NCBI GenBank assembly: GCA_014904845.1
Contig: MU119574.1
Span: 1 to 43,759, forward strand
Origin: Acephala macrosclerotiorum
Taxonomy: Eukaryota > Ascomycota > Leotiomycetes > Helotiales > Mollisiaceae
Length of the DNA stretch: 43,759 nucleotides
Direction of reading: 5' to 3'
The position numbers and the translations under genes are program-made. The notes beneath the pieces are model-generated. The model made no database searches, was not told the origin of the DNA, and was given only the letters and a program-made list of their open reading frames with translations. Shown here in pieces: positions 20,435-35,461 of the stretch (within the stretch, counting starts at the first letter, position 1; each line of letters starts with the position of its first letter).

Positions 20435-23400
20435 TACGTTTATTTGTATTTTTATTTTTTTTCTCAAATAATTTATTTAAATTCGCATTTTTCGATCTCA
20501 ATATTAAATTTTTTAATCGTTAAAATTCGATATTTAATTTTATTTAATTGAAATTTTATTATATTATTAAATAAATTTGTTATAAATTAGAAATCAAATA
20601 TATTTAAAATCAAAAAAACAAATAAATTTATTATAAATCAAAAATCGATATTATTTTTATTATTAAAACAAAATATTCAAAACAAAATAAATTATATTAA
20701 TATATATACATTAAAATATTATTAATTGTTTATTTAAAAAAATAAAAAAAAATTCAATTTATTGATTATATTTTTTATTTTAAAATTTTTATAAAATCAA
20801 TAAATTAAAATTCTATAATACAATATATATTTCAATTACGTACACAAAAAATTTTTATTAAAATACGAATTCGTTTTAACGTTTTTATATTATTTATACG
20901 TAAAACGTTAAAAAAAAATCAAATTATAATAATAATCGTATAATAAATAAAATATATACAAATATTATTATATGTATTTTATTTAATAAAAAAAAATCTT
21001 TTTATTATATACGTTAAAATTAATAATACTATAAAAAGTATATACGTAAATAAATATTAAATATAATTTAATAAATTTTAATATCGCAAATATAATTAAA
21101 ATAAATTTAATTTAAAATTAATCGATTTATTTTTTTTTTTTTCGTTTTTTTAATATTATAATAAAATGTTTATTTTGTAAAATATTATTCGCTATTTTTA
21201 TTGCTTTTTTCGAGTTTATTAAAAGTTATTATATAATAATATTAATTATTTTGTATTTGAAATTATTTTTATTATAAAAAATCAATTTATTAAAACGATT
21301 TTTAATTCTCGTTAAAATTGTATATAATTGTTTATATACGAAGATTTTAATTTTAAAATCGAAAATTATTTGATTTAACGTTAAATTTTAATAAAAATTA
21401 AAAATTGTAAAATAAACTAATTTCAATAAAAATTAAAATCGTTATATAATTCAATTAGAATTATTTGAATTGAACTCGAAAATAATTTTCGAGAAAATTA
21501 TTTTATTATTCGAAATTTTGTAATTGTTTTTATTTAAAATTTATACGACAATAAAATATTTTTGTAAATTTCGAATAATGATTTTAATATTTTTTATTAA
21601 TTGCTTTTTTAAATTTAAATTTCGTATAATAATATAAATATAATTTTTTTTTAATTTAAATTAATTTAATAATACTTTAAAATCATATAATTTAAATAAA
21701 TAATTTTTTAAAATCGTAATATAAATATTAAATATTTTATTATTTTCTTTAACGAAATCGAATTTGTAATACATTTTTTTAAATGCGTATAATTAATTAA
21801 ATATAATAATATTAATTTTATTTACGTATTTATTTAATATAAAAAAGAAATTTCGTTTAATATAAACGATTAATTTAAAAAATATTTTTTAAAAAAAAAA
21901 AATTCGAATATTATTTTAACATTTTTAATATTTTTAATATATTACAATTTAATAATAAATTTTATTTTTTTATTTTTTCGAATATTATTAATATAATTAT
22001 ATTATTTTATATTATTAGTATTTTATATCGATTAATATATATTTTCAAATAATAAAAATAATAATAAAAACTCGTATAATATTTTAAATATTATTATATT
22101 TAATTATAAAAATAATTTGTTTAAAATTTTCAATTTTAATAAATAAGATTTTTTTAAACAAATTATCGTTATCTATAAAAATTTTTAATCAAGTATTTAC
22201 AATTTCAATATTGATTTTATAAATTATTAATATTTCTTTTCAAATAATAAATTTAACGATTTATATTAATTCGACGTAATAATTAATAAAAAAAATTTAA
22301 TATTTGTAAATTATTGTAATTTAATTAATAAATATATCGAAATAAAAATATATTATTATTTTTTAATCGTAATATACTATAAACAATTTTATCGTTTTAA
22401 TAATAATAATAAATTTTTTTTAGAGTTTATATTTATAATAATAAATTTAAAAATATTTTTTTTACGTTTGAAAATTCGATTTTCGTAAAACTCGAATTAT
22501 AGAATTTTAAATAGTAATTAATATTAAAAAAAGTACGTTTTTTTTTAATTTTTATAATTTATATTAATATAATTTATTATAAATTTATAAATAAATAAAT
22601 TTCAAATATTTAAAAAAATATAATTAAATATTATTATTATTTTTATAAATAGAAAATATAATTATATAAACGAATTATTTTGATTTATTGTTTTTTGTAT
22701 AATAAAAAATATTTTTTTATTATTTTAAAATAAATTTTAATTTTTGTATACAATTTAATAAAAAAAACAAATTATTTTATCGATTGTATAAAATTCTATA
22801 AACGATTTAATTGAAAATCGTAAAAATAAATATTTAAAATAATATAATTTTTTATTATTAATATTATAAAAATAAAAATAAACAATAATTAATTTTTTTT
22901 TTTTTTTTTAATAATTACAAATAATCGAACGATTTTTTTATTTTAAATTTCGATTTATTATTTTTTATTTTTTAAATTTTTATAGCGTTTATTAATAATA
23001 AAAATACAAAAAAAATTTAATATAAAAATCGAAAATAATAAATTAATCGAATATTATTTTTTGTAATCGATTAAAGTAAATAATTAATTTTATAATACTA
23101 AAAACTTTTTTTCGATAAAATATTTATTTCAATTATTTGTTTTTTAAATACAAATTAATAAAATAAATTATTAATATATAATACGCGATATAAAAATTTA
23201 TAATTCTTTAAACGATTTTATTAAATAAAAATTATCGAATTAATTAAAAATTATTAAACTTTGAAATATTATTATTTATTTTATTAAAAATAATATATTT
23301 AATAATATTCGATTTTTTGTAAAAATATTTAAATAAATATAATATAATATTAAAATTAAAATATAAATCGATATTTAAATAATAATTTATAAATTTTAAT

Positions 23401-26400
23401 AAAATTAAAATATAAAACGAAATCTATTAATCGTTTTTCGTAATTCGCTAAAAATATATTTTTTTAATATTATTTATAAAATTATACTCTCGTAAAAATT
23501 AAAAAAAATTATAAATATATTAATCGTATTTTTTCGTATTATTATAACGAGATTATAATTCGTTGAATTTTTATTTGAAATAATTCTTTAAATATATTAT
23601 ATATTATTTAATAATTTTATAAAATTTTAAATTTTTTTTTTTTATTTAATAAACGTTTTAAAATAATTTAATCGATATTTATTTTATTAATTTTCTAATA
23701 TAATTATAAAAAAAAAATATTAATTAATTAAATAAACATATAATAAAAATATATATAATTTAATAAAAAAAAAAAAAAAAAAAAAATATTTTAATAATAA
23801 AATGTATATAAAATAAATTATATTTTTAAAATTCAATAATTTTAATATAATAAATTATTTAATTAAAATATTTCTTTATAAAAATAATTAAAATTGTATT
23901 ATTCTTATTATTAATAATAATAATAATTTCGAATTATTTTAAATTGTAAATTATAATAAAAAATAATATAAACTTTTTATATAAACGATTAAAAATAAAA
24001 ACGTTTATTATTTTTTTTAATAATTAAAATTTTAAATTTATAAAATTAAATAATATTACGTTTTTAAATCGTTTTTTTATTTTATTAAAATCGAAAACGA
24101 TTAATATATTTTGATTGAAATTAATATAAAAATATTTAAAAGTTTATTAAATTTTTTTAATTCTCGATATTATATCGATTAAATATTTATTCGTAATTTT
24201 TTTTAATAAACGAAAACGCTTTTTATATAATAATTAATATTTTATTTATTGTATTAAAATTTTTTTTTTTCAATTATTATATAAATAAAATTATTTAAAT
24301 TTTATTTCGTATATTTAATAAATTGAAAAAATATCGTAAAATATTATAATATTTCATATATTAATAATAATAATAATATAAATATAAAAACGAATCAATT
24401 TAAAAAAAATTAAATAATAATTAATCAATAGAAATTAATATATTTTATTTGTATAATTTGTTTTTATAATCGAAAAACGTGATTAAAATTGTAAATAACA
24501 ACGAATTTTTTATTTTAATTATTTTTTTATATTTATAAATTTAATATTTTTATTTTTAAAATAATTTTTTTATTATTTTTATAATTCGATTATTATTTAA
24601 TGTTTTTATTTTCTAATTTCTTAATATATATTTATAATTGTTTATTAATTTTAATTAATATTAATTAAAAATTTTCACGATTAATAATATTATATATAAT
24701 ACAAAAAAACTTTATTATAAAATTTTTATTTCAAATAAATTTAATTTATTTAAATAAAAAATTCTTTGAAATTTTCAAATTTTAATTATTATTAATTTTC
24801 TAGTAAAAATTATAATTATTTATAATACGAATTTTTTTATTTTTTATCGATTTATTATAAATAAATTATTTAATAGAATTTTAATATTTTAAATAATCGA
24901 AAAAAATAAATTAATAATACGTACGATTTAAAATAACGATATTTAACGATATATAATTTATATTAAATAAATTAAATTTTTTAAAATTTATATTATTATT
25001 GTAATAATTAATAAAAATAAAAAAAAATATTATTAATATATCGAGTATAAAATCGAATATTGTTTAATCGATTTAAAAATTATTATTTAAAATGAAATAA
25101 ATAAAATAATAAATTTGAAATTATTATATATATTTTTTTATTATAATATTATTTATTAAACTTTGTATTAAATAATTGACAATTATAATAAATATATCGT
25201 TTTATTTATATTTGTATAAAAACTCGAAAATTGATTAATAAAATATTATTAAATTTTAAGAATTACGAATTATTAATAATAATTAAAAATTTATCAATAT
25301 TATAAAAATATTTAAAAATAGAATTTTTGATTTATTAATTTGTATTGTTTTTATTTAAAATAATTTTAGTAATTTTCTTTTTTCATTATAATTGTTTTTA
25401 TTATATATATTTATCGAATTAAAATACGTATAATATTATATAATAAATAAATACGAAATCGAAAAATAATAATATAAATAAAAATAAATAATAAAAACAA
25501 TAATAATTACTAATAAAAAAATCGTAAATTCTATATAATTATTAGAATAATAATAATATATAAATAAAAATATAAAAAAATTTAAAAAAAAAAATAATAA
25601 ATATATAATATAAAAAAAAAATAAAAAAATTAATTTAAAATTATATTAAATAATTAAATAATAAATAAAAAGTAATAAATTTTAATAAAAAAATAAAAAT
25701 TCAAATAAATTCAAATATGAAATTTTTTTTGATTAAATATAAAAAAAAAATAAATCGAATATATTAAATTTAATTTTAAATCGATATAAATTAAAACTCG
25801 AATAATTATAATATTAAATCGCGAAAAAAATTATATTTATATATAAAATTCTAAGAGTATAATTCAAAGTATAACTCGATATAAAATAAAAAATTTAAAA
25901 ATACAAATAATATAAATTAATTCGAATTATAATTTGATTAAATATAATTATAAAATAAAACGATTAAAAATATAAATTAGTTTTATTTTAAGTATATACG
26001 AATAATAAAATTTGTATATAAAAAAAAAAAAAATTAATAACGCGTAATAAAAAAAAATTTAAAGAAAAACAATAAAATTAAAAAAATAAACAATATAAAA
26101 ATCGATTTTTGTAAATCGAATCGAGTATACGAAATAAAACAAAAATCGCAATATTGAATATTATAAATAAACAATTTACAATAATACAAAAATTAATAAT
26201 AATACGAATATTTATAAAAAAGAAAAAAATAAAAAAAAAAAAAAAAATTAATAAATATATATATAAATATCGTTTTTTAAAATTATTAAATATTAATAAA
26301 ATAATAAAACAATTCTATAAATTAAACAATTTTAAAAATTAATTTTTTAAAAATTTATTATATTTATTTTCAATTTATATTTATAATTAAATCAAAATTT

Positions 26401-29353
26401 GATATTAAATTTATTACTATTTTTTATTAATATTAAATACTAATTATTAATTCGATTTATTAATATATAATAATTAAAATAAAAATTATTATTATTTAAA
26501 ATAAAATTCGAAAATTAAAAATTGAATATAATAATTAAAATATTAATTAATAATAAAAAAATCGAAGAATTACAAATTATAATAATAATAATATTAAAGT
26601 TTATATAGAAATTCTTTTTCGAATAAAATACGCGAAAAAACAAAAATTATTCGAATTTAATAATAATAAAAATAAATTAATAATAATAGTACTAATATAA
26701 ATCTCGATATAATTATTATTTAACGACGATAAAATAATAAACATATAATAAATTCAAGTAAATATAAATACAATATTTCAAATTACAATTTTTATAATTA
26801 ATATTAATACAATAAATACTTTATAAAAATTTTTAAAGATCGTAATAATATTATTACTTTTTTTGAATATGTATTTAAACTCGTTAATTAATCACTTTAT
26901 TATATAGAGTTTTCAAATTATATAAATTATTTAATTGTAAATACTAATAAATATTATAAATCTCGATTTTAATAATAATTTTATATTTATTAAAATATTA
27001 ATTTTTATATTAAAAAACGATAAAAAGTTTAATATTTAAATTATATTTAAAATTAAATTCTATTTTTCGAAATTCTATAAATATTTAATAAACGTTTAAA
27101 AAACAAAAGTTTTTTACGATTATAATATTAATTTTTATATAAAATTCGAATATTTTTTACGAAAAATTTAATTATTAAATAATAATAATATTAATTTTAT
27201 TATTTCTAGAAAATAATAATTAAAATTTATAAATAAATAAAATAATAATCTTAAAAAATCAATTATAATAATAATTATAATTATTTTTAAATATTAAAAA
27301 AATTTTAAATGTAATAATATTAATTATAAAAAATTAATTATCGATTAAAAATTATTATTAAAATTCGTAAAATATTATTATTAAAATCGTTATTAATAAA
27401 TTTTAATTTAATTACTTTTTATAGTAAATTCGATTCAAATAAAATTATATCGAAATTTATAATATTATTTTATAATCGTAAATAAAATAAACTCGAAAAT
27501 AATTAATATAAATATTATCGCGAAATTAATAATTTTTATTTATTCAATTTTTATAATATAATAATTAATAAATTTAACGATAATATATACGTTTTAAATA
27601 AAATATATAATAATTGTATTACGCGTAATATTATATGTTTTTTTATTAGATTAAAATAAATATTTGATTTTAACGTTTATTTTCAAAATAATATTTTTTA
27701 AAAATATATAAATATAATCGTATAAATATATAAAAAAATATTAATAATTAATTTTAAAATGAAATTATTCGTTATTAGATTTTCGTTTATTAATTTTTAA
27801 ATATACTAATTATAAATTTTGTAAAATATTGAAATATAAAAAAAAATATTTATTGTATTATATATTAAACGTTATTTAATTTCAATACAAATAATAATTA
27901 TAATTATCGTAAAAATAATAATTATTAAAATTCAAATAATTATATAAATCGAAATTCGTATTATATTTTATATAATCGATAAATAAAAAAAAAAAAAACT
28001 AATAAAAATATAATATAAAAACGAATTCGAAAATTGAATTTTAATAAATTATTAATATTCGTTATTAGATTAAAAACGAATTTTTAAAATCAATATTATA
28101 TATCAATAAAAAATAAATAAAAAAATTAATAAAAATAATAATTATAATTTAAAATATAATAACGATAATAAAAAAATAATTTTATAATCGAATTAACGAT
28201 TTTGTAATTATTAACGAATTTGATCGTATATAGAAAAATATAACTCGAAAAATATAAATTTTACGTAGTATTTATTTTAAAAAAAAAATTTGATTCGAGA
28301 AATTAAAAAAATATTAATTAATTTAAAATGTATTTATAGAATTCAAAGAATAAATATTAAGATTTTTATTTACGATATATAAAATGTAAATATTATTTAT
28401 TATAATAAAAATAAAACGTTTAATTTATTAAAATCGTTAATAAATTCGAAACGAATAAAAAAAAAATAAAAAAAATAAAAAGTTTTATATACACGTAAAA
28501 TCGAAAAAATAATTACGTACGAATTATAATAAATATTTAAAAAAAAAAAAATTTTAAAATTTTTTTTTAAAAAAAATACAATAATATACAATAAATTGTA
28601 ATACGATAAAAAAATTGCGTATTTATATAATATTAATATATATACAAAAAAATTAATCGATTTAAAAATATATAAAAATTCGTTAAATATAATATAAAAA
28701 AATAATTTGAAAAAAATAAAAAAAATAAAAATCGAAAAAATATTTAAAATAATAATAAAACGTAAAAATAAAAAATAATTAAAAATTTGTATATTTTACG
28801 TAATAAATCTATAAATTAACAATTTTTGAAATAATTATAATAATAATTTAAATCGAAAAAAAAAACAATTTAATATAAATTATTATATAAATACAAAAAA
28901 ATATATATTAAATAAAACAAATAAAAATATTAATATTAAATAAAAAACGAAATTAATTCAATTTATAATAAACGTATAAATATATTAATATTTTAAATTA
29001 TAATAAAAATTAATTTTATAAAACAAAAAATCGAATAAATTATTAATCGTAAATAATCAAATAATATAAAACGATAAAAAAAAATATAATTAAAAATAAT
29101 AATATAAAAAATAATTAATTTTTTTTTTTATTAAAAATCGATTTTATTATTAATTGTTTTTTTTTTAACGTTAATTATTTTTTTTTTTCGATTTTTTATT
29201 AATAAATAAAATATTATTTATTTTTTTATAGTAATTAATTTAACGTTATTTTGTATAATAAAATTATTTAAATTATTGAATTTATTTAAATTGAAATTAT
29301 TTATAATCGTTTTTGAAAATTAATTAAATAATTAATATTTATAATTAAATATT
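20435..29353. other. AT-rich gene desert, ~8.9 kb
   Basis: No gene, RNA gene or GC-normal island is visible. Open frames at 26154-26342 (plus) and 28400-28591 (minus) are low-complexity AT translations without family features. A 22-A run occurs at 23765-23786. CpG again holds most remaining C and G, often inside ATCGAT, TCGA, ACGT or short self-complementary words. Confidence 0.7.
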
Positions 29354-29387
29354 GAATTATTATTAAAATCAACGTTAAATTATTATT
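29354..29387. repeat. 34-bp direct repeat, left copy, beside the gap
   Basis: The 34 bp starting GAATTATTATTAAAATCAAC are identical to 29531-29564, which is the first sequence after the N gap. See the finding on a possible assembly overlap. Confidence 0.9.
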
Positions 29388-29480
29388 TAATTTTAATCTC
29401 GATCAATAATTATATTAAAAAATGTAAAAAAAATAATAATAAATATATTTTAATTTAAAAATTTTTTTTTATTTTAAAAA

Positions 29481-29514
<34 letters not shown>
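29388..29514. other. AT-rich segment ending in poly-T before a gap
   Basis: Nothing coding. A nine-A run (29476-29484) is followed by 30 T (29485-29514) that lead into unknown bases. Confidence 0.8.
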
Positions 29515-29530
29515 NNNNNNNNNNNNNNNN
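29515..29530. other. assembly gap, 16 N
   Basis: Sixteen unknown bases directly after 30 T. Sequence to the right of the gap repeats sequence 177 bp to its left. Confidence 0.99.
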
Positions 29531-29564
29531 GAATTATTATTAAAATCAACGTTAAATTATTATT
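29531..29564. repeat. 34-bp direct repeat, right copy
   Basis: Identical to 29354-29387. Beyond it the two sequences are only loosely alike (both reach an ATATTTTAAT block, then A and T runs), which fits either noisy reads over the same locus or a true diverged duplication. Confidence 0.9.
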
Positions 29565-31301
29565 ATATTGAACAAATAATAAAAAAAAATATTAAAAAAT
29601 AAAAAAAATATTAATATTTTAATATTATTATTATTTAATTTTTTATATTTATAAAAAAAAATTTAATTTTTTTTTTTTTTTTTTTTTTTGTTCTTTGAAA
29701 ATAATATTAATTTTATATTTTTAATACGATTTTTATATAAATTATTTTTTTTTGTAAAATTTATAAAATAATTTTTAATAAATATATTTTTTATAATTTC
29801 AAAATCGTTTATAATAATAATCGAATAATCGTTATATTTAATAATATTATAAATAAAAAAATTTAAATAATTAAAATTTTTTTTTTAAATTAATTTATAA
29901 TACGAATCAAATATTTAAAAAAAAAAAATAATATAATTCGTAAATCGATTATTATTTTATTTACTAGTTTAATTATTTAATTTATTTTTAATAATTAAAA
30001 AAATTCGAAATTTGATAATATACGTATTTTGTTTTATAATAATATTATTTCTTCGATTTTATATATAATAATTAAAATCAAATATTAATTATTTATTAAT
30101 AATATAAATTTAAATATAAAAACTTATTAATTCGATCGTATAAAAAACGAAATTCAATATTTTATTAATTTTATTTATATTTAAAATATTTGAAAAAACA
30201 ATTAATTAATTATTATTAATATAAAAAAAAAAAATTATATATAATAAAATATAATAAAATTCAATATAAAATTTAAAAATAAAATTATTATTATTATTTA
30301 TTTTATTATATATTAATTAAAAAACTTTAATTATAAAATAAAATTATAATACAAAAAATCGAGAAATTGAATTTTTTACGTATTAAATTATTATATTAAT
30401 CGTAATAATTCGAATACATTTGAATTATTTTTTTTAATATATTAAAATAAAATAATTAAAATATTTTAATATTAATAATAAATATATTATTATAAAAATA
30501 ATAATAAAATACGAAAAAAATATCAAATAATAATTAATTTTTTATTAATTTTTAATAATAAAATAATAAATAAAAATAAATCGATTTTTAATAAAATAAT
30601 ATTTTTTAATATAAAAAAATTAAAAAAAATTAAAAATATTATATTTTATAAATTTAATAATAATAAAAAAATTACAATTAAAATAAATTAAATTTTTAAA
30701 TATAATATTTATTTTATATATTCGAATTATAAACAAATCTCGAAATTTAAAATAAAAATATAATATTTCGATTATATATATTGAACGATTATATAATATT
30801 AATATTCGTAAAATATATATTATAAAAAATAAATAACAATTTTCAATATAATTAAAATTTTTTTTTTTTTTAAAAAATATATAAAATAATAAAAATCTTT
30901 GAAATTTCGTATTTAAAATATATTGAACGATATATATTTTTATTTTTTTAAATAACGTATTTCAATTTTATAAAATATTGTATATAGAATTTATTAAAAA
31001 AATTTGTAAAATTTTATTAAAATAAAATTCGAAAAAAATAAATTAATTTTTTTTTTATTGTAAACGATTGAACGTATTTAAATTAAAATTATTAATCGAT
31101 AATAATATTTATCGAATTAAATTCGATTTAATTCAAATTATTAAAAATATTAAATATTATAAAAAACTTTTAAAACTTTTTTATATTGATATTAAATATA
31201 ATAATAAAAAAATTGAAAAAATTATTATTTTTAATAAAATTTCGATTATTATTAAAAATATACTTATATTGCATCAGGAAAATTTTTTATATATTAATTG
31301 A
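29565..31301. other. AT-rich desert
   Basis: Contains a 23-T run at 29667-29689 and no supported gene. A 77-codon frame at 31068-31301 opens with TTG, not ATG, and its translation is nearly all Ile, Lys, Asn, Leu and Tyr. It runs up to the island boundary by chance. Short retained CpA and GpG bases (GCATCAGG, 31271-31278) mark the approach to the island. Confidence 0.7.
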
Positions 31302-32029
31302 TTGCCAATAGTGCCAGCGGCTTGCTAATGGCGCGCACTACGCAGTAATTGCATGTCTAAACTTTGGCGCCCAATGATAGTCGATTGGCAAGTGAGTCCG
31401 AGCCAATAAGAACACTAAAACTCTCGGCTCTCGGGCGGCTGCAGACGGCTGCGAGCGGCATTTATGCAGCCACACTTAATCAATTGAGCCGCTCAGTCTC
31501 TAAGTGCCTCATTTTAAGCTTCAATACTGATTAACTGCGGCACTCGCTCGCAGCACTCACTAGCACTCTCTACGCGCGTAAACTTTGTTTGAATCGATCG
31601 ATTCTACGATCAAATCTTAAATAGCGTTAATATTTTCAATTTTCATTCTTATCTATTTGCATGATTTATGAGACGGTGAAGATCTATTGGTCGGATAAGG
31701 CGCGGTCGCTAGTCTGCATATAAGTCTTAGCGAAGAACACCAAAACTCAATAAGTTCTAATTTTATAGCTTAATATCTCAATGCGCGCTCGATAGATTTA
31801 CTTGAAACTCTTATAATAGACTAAATAAGTGCTATAGATTGTAAATTTCAAATATCTAAGTATTTAGTCTTAAGCTGGTGCTATTAGCAATACTTTGGTA
31901 CTATTGGTATCGAGTTGGCGCTATTAGCATTAGACTAAAATAGCCGATGGCGCTGGCAATCGATTAAGTTGCTATTGGCTCGCTAATAACGCTACTAGCG
32001 CACGTGTCTTTCGGTAAAACGACTGGCAA
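31302..32029. mobile_element. MITE-like noncoding element with short TIRs and subterminal motif clusters
   Basis: A GC-normal 728-bp island in AT desert. The ends read TTGCCAATAGT and, on the other strand, TTGCCAGTCGT (9 of 11 identical). Near both ends a GCTAATAGCGCC-like motif recurs, mostly in opposite orientations. At the left are GCCAATAGTGCC and GCTAATGGCGCG; at the right GGTGCTATTAGC, GGTACTATTGGT, GGCGCTATTAGC and GTTGCTATTGGC. A longer imperfect inverted match joins 31299-31325 with 31942-31967. Such subterminal arrays are typical of transposase-binding regions of DNA transposons. No open frame of useful size was found, so any mobility would be non-autonomous. No clear target duplication was found, so superfamily and exact ends are open. 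Confidence 0.6.
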
Positions 32030-35000
32030 AAAATATTTTTCTTGATGTGAAAATATTAAAAAAACAATAATTAAAAAATAATTCGATCAAATATTAAAAA
32101 GTTATATAACGTTTTATAAATCTCGAAAATATAAAATAAATTATTTTATTTTCAAATTTATTTAAAATTGAAAAAATTAAATTAATAATAAAAATCGAAA
32201 AATTATTATTAAAATTAAACGAATTTTTCGAAATAAAAAAAACTTTTAAAATAATAAAATCGAATATATTATAATAAAAATAAAAAATAAATTTATTAAT
32301 AATATATTTATTTTTATTTAATAATAAATAATTTTTAATATAAAAAAAATTATTATAAAAAAATAAAAATAAAATAAATATTAAAAAATTATATATTTAA
32401 AAAAAAAATTAAATACAATAATAAGAAATATTATAAAACTTTTTCATTAAATAAAAATATTATATTATAAATAAAAATATATATATATTTAATATAAAAA
32501 AAAAAAATATTATAAATTTTAATAATTTTATAATAATTATTAAAAATAATTATTTTATATTTTCGTATTAAATAAAAAAATCAATAATATAACGAAAAAA
32601 ATTATTTATATTAATAAAAATAATAAAAATTATTATTAAAATTCAAATATTATAATTTTATAAATATATTAAAAAATATAATACAATTTAAAATCGTACG
32701 TTAAATCAAACGATTACGAATTAAAAAATAATTTTTTCAATTGAAAATAAAAATTTTTAAATAAAAAATAATAAATAATATATTTAAATAATTTAAATTC
32801 GAAGAAAAATTAAAATTAAAATTAATTCGATTAATAAAAAATTTTATTAATTAAAAAAAAAAATTAAAAAAAAATATTAATAATAATATAATTGTTTAAT
32901 TTTAAATCGAATTTAAAAACGTACGTTTATATTAAATTAATATTATTTTCTTATAAAAAATTTTTGAAAATCGTTTTATAATATATTAAATTAAATTAAA
33001 AAAATTAAAAAATATTAAAATTACGAATTAATACTCGTTAATTAAAATTAAAATTTAAATTAAAATAATAAATTAATACAATTTTCAAACGATTTAATTT
33101 CAATAAAAATAAAATAAAAAAATTAAAATTAAAATCAAAAAAATAAAAAAATTAATTAAATAAAAAATTAAAAAATAATAAAAATTAAAAATGATTTTTT
33201 AAAACTCGAATATTATATCAATTTATATAATATTTATATTAATTATAAACGTTAACGTAAATAAAAAACAAAAAACAAAAAAAAATCGATTTATTTTTTC
33301 AATTTTAAAATCGTCGAATAATAAACAAAAAATCGAATATAAAATCTCTCAAAAAAAAATATTTTTAATATTATCGTTTTTATTAAATTTAAAATAATAT
33401 TATTTAAAATATATAAATTTTTTAATATTTTTTTTACGAGTAATCATATATATTAAAATAATAATTCAAACGTTAAATTTTATTAAATTATTCGTTTTTT
33501 ACTCGATTTACGAAAATTATAAAATCTATAAATTTAATAAATTCTATGATTTAAAAAACAAAACAATAAAAAAAACAATCGACAAATTTTTTTATATTAA
33601 TATAAATTCTAATAAATATAAATTTAAAATTGAAAATTAATAATAATATATAATTTTATTATTTAATATATTAAATAAAATAATAAATATAAAAATTATA
33701 AATATTTCAATAATATTATATATGAAATTAAAATTCAATTTCTTATGAAATAAATAATAATATATTAATATATTTTTTTAAAATTTGAAAAATACAATAT
33801 AAATAAAAAATAAAAATATTTTTTTGTATTTTAAAAAAAAAATCGTATATTATAAACGATTTTAATATATAATAATATTAAAGAATTCGTTTTAAAAATT
33901 GTATTTTTTACTAATAATACAATAAAAAATTTGTATTATATATTAATATAATTATATTTAATCGAGAAAATTCGATTTTAAATAAAAAAATAATTACAAT
34001 TTTATAAGAATTTAAAAAAATTTGTTTAATTTATTTAATTGAAAAATTTCAAATTGTATTTTGATTAAAATAATTAAAAAACATTTTTTTATATAATAAT
34101 ATTATTATTTGAATAATTAGAAAAAGCGTTTTATATATAGAATATATAAAAATCGAATAAATATAATAATATAAAAAAACGATTAAAATAAATATTTTTT
34201 TATAAATTTAATTAAAATTAATACAAATATTCAATCAAATAATAATATAAACGTATTTTTAATATAAAAAAACGTAATAAAATTTAAAAATATATTAATA
34301 CGTTTTAATCGTATAATAAATATATATAATATTAAAAAAACGTAATAATTAAATATTTGAAAAACGAAAAAATTTTTTCGAATTAATAATTTTTAAATAA
34401 ATTAAATATTGAAATCGAAAATTAAAAAATAATATCAAATAAAAAAAAAACGATATAAATATTATTCGTTATTTTTTATAAAAAAATATTTAAATAATAA
34501 AAATTAAAATCGATTGAATTATTTTCAATTTTAAAATAATAGTAATTATAGTAATTAAAATTTGTAAATTCGTAAAAATAAAATTACGATTATTAAGAAT
34601 TTTAACGAAATATCGAATTGTAATAAATTAAAATTAAATTAAAAATAATAAAAATAGTTAAAAATAATAAATAATTTATTAAATTGAAAAAAATAACAAT
34701 AATAATAATTTTTAATTTTTTTTAAAACGAGTTATATTTATAATACAATTTTATCATATAAAAATTACAAATAAATTTACAATAAAAAATAAAATAAAAA
34801 ACAAAAATTAATAAATCGTTTTATTATAAAAATTTAAAACTTTTGAAAGTTTATTATAATACGAAATATTTAAAGTGAAATATATTTTAATAATTGTATT
34901 TCGTGTTTAATAAAAACAATTTTTTATTTAATAAATATTATAAAATAATTTTATCGCGAGAAAAATCTAGAAAAAAAAAAATATATATAGTAGAATGCAA

Positions 35001-35461
35001 AATATTACGTTTAAATCGAACGAGAAAATTAGAAAAATTCAAATATTTTATATAAAATAATTATTTTATTAATTAAAAAGTTTGATTTTACGAAATTTAT
35101 TTTACAATATATTATTTAAATCGAGTATTGATTTTTCGAGTTGAAATTAATCGATTAAATAAAACGAATAATTATAAGAAGTTTACTTGAAAAATATTTT
35201 TATTAAAATTTTATTTATTTTAACAATTATTTTTTGAAATTTGTTATTATTTTAAAAATATATTTAAACGATATTTTTTTTATTTTAATATTCGAAAATA
35301 ATACTAATATATTATTATCGTAATATATTTCAATTTAATTAAATATATATAACAATAAAATCAAAAAAATAACGAATTAAAATTTATTATAAAAAGATTA
35401 AAAAAATTTAAAAAATCGTTAAAATTTGAAATAATATATTGAGTTCGAATTGAGTTATAAT
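32030..35461. other. AT-rich desert
   Basis: No gene or RNA gene is supported on either strand. Low-complexity A-rich tracts are common (for example 33100-33190). CpG holds most remaining C and G. Confidence 0.72.

Noticed and set aside
19736..28591. Open frames at 19736-19924, 26154-26342 and 28400-28591
   Set aside because: About the length expected by chance in a 44-kb window with local stop-poor tracts; low-complexity translations with no recognisable domain.
29460..29690. Poly-T runs as terminators
   Set aside because: T and A homopolymers occur throughout and no gene lies upstream.
31068..31301. 77-codon frame before the MITE-like island
   Set aside because: Opens with TTG, AT-codon composition, ends at the island edge by chance, no motif.
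31302..31400. tRNA or SINE promoter (A and B box) in the GC islands
   Set aside because: No sequence close to GGTTCGANTCC at a suitable distance from an A box in any island, and no cloverleaf could be drawn.
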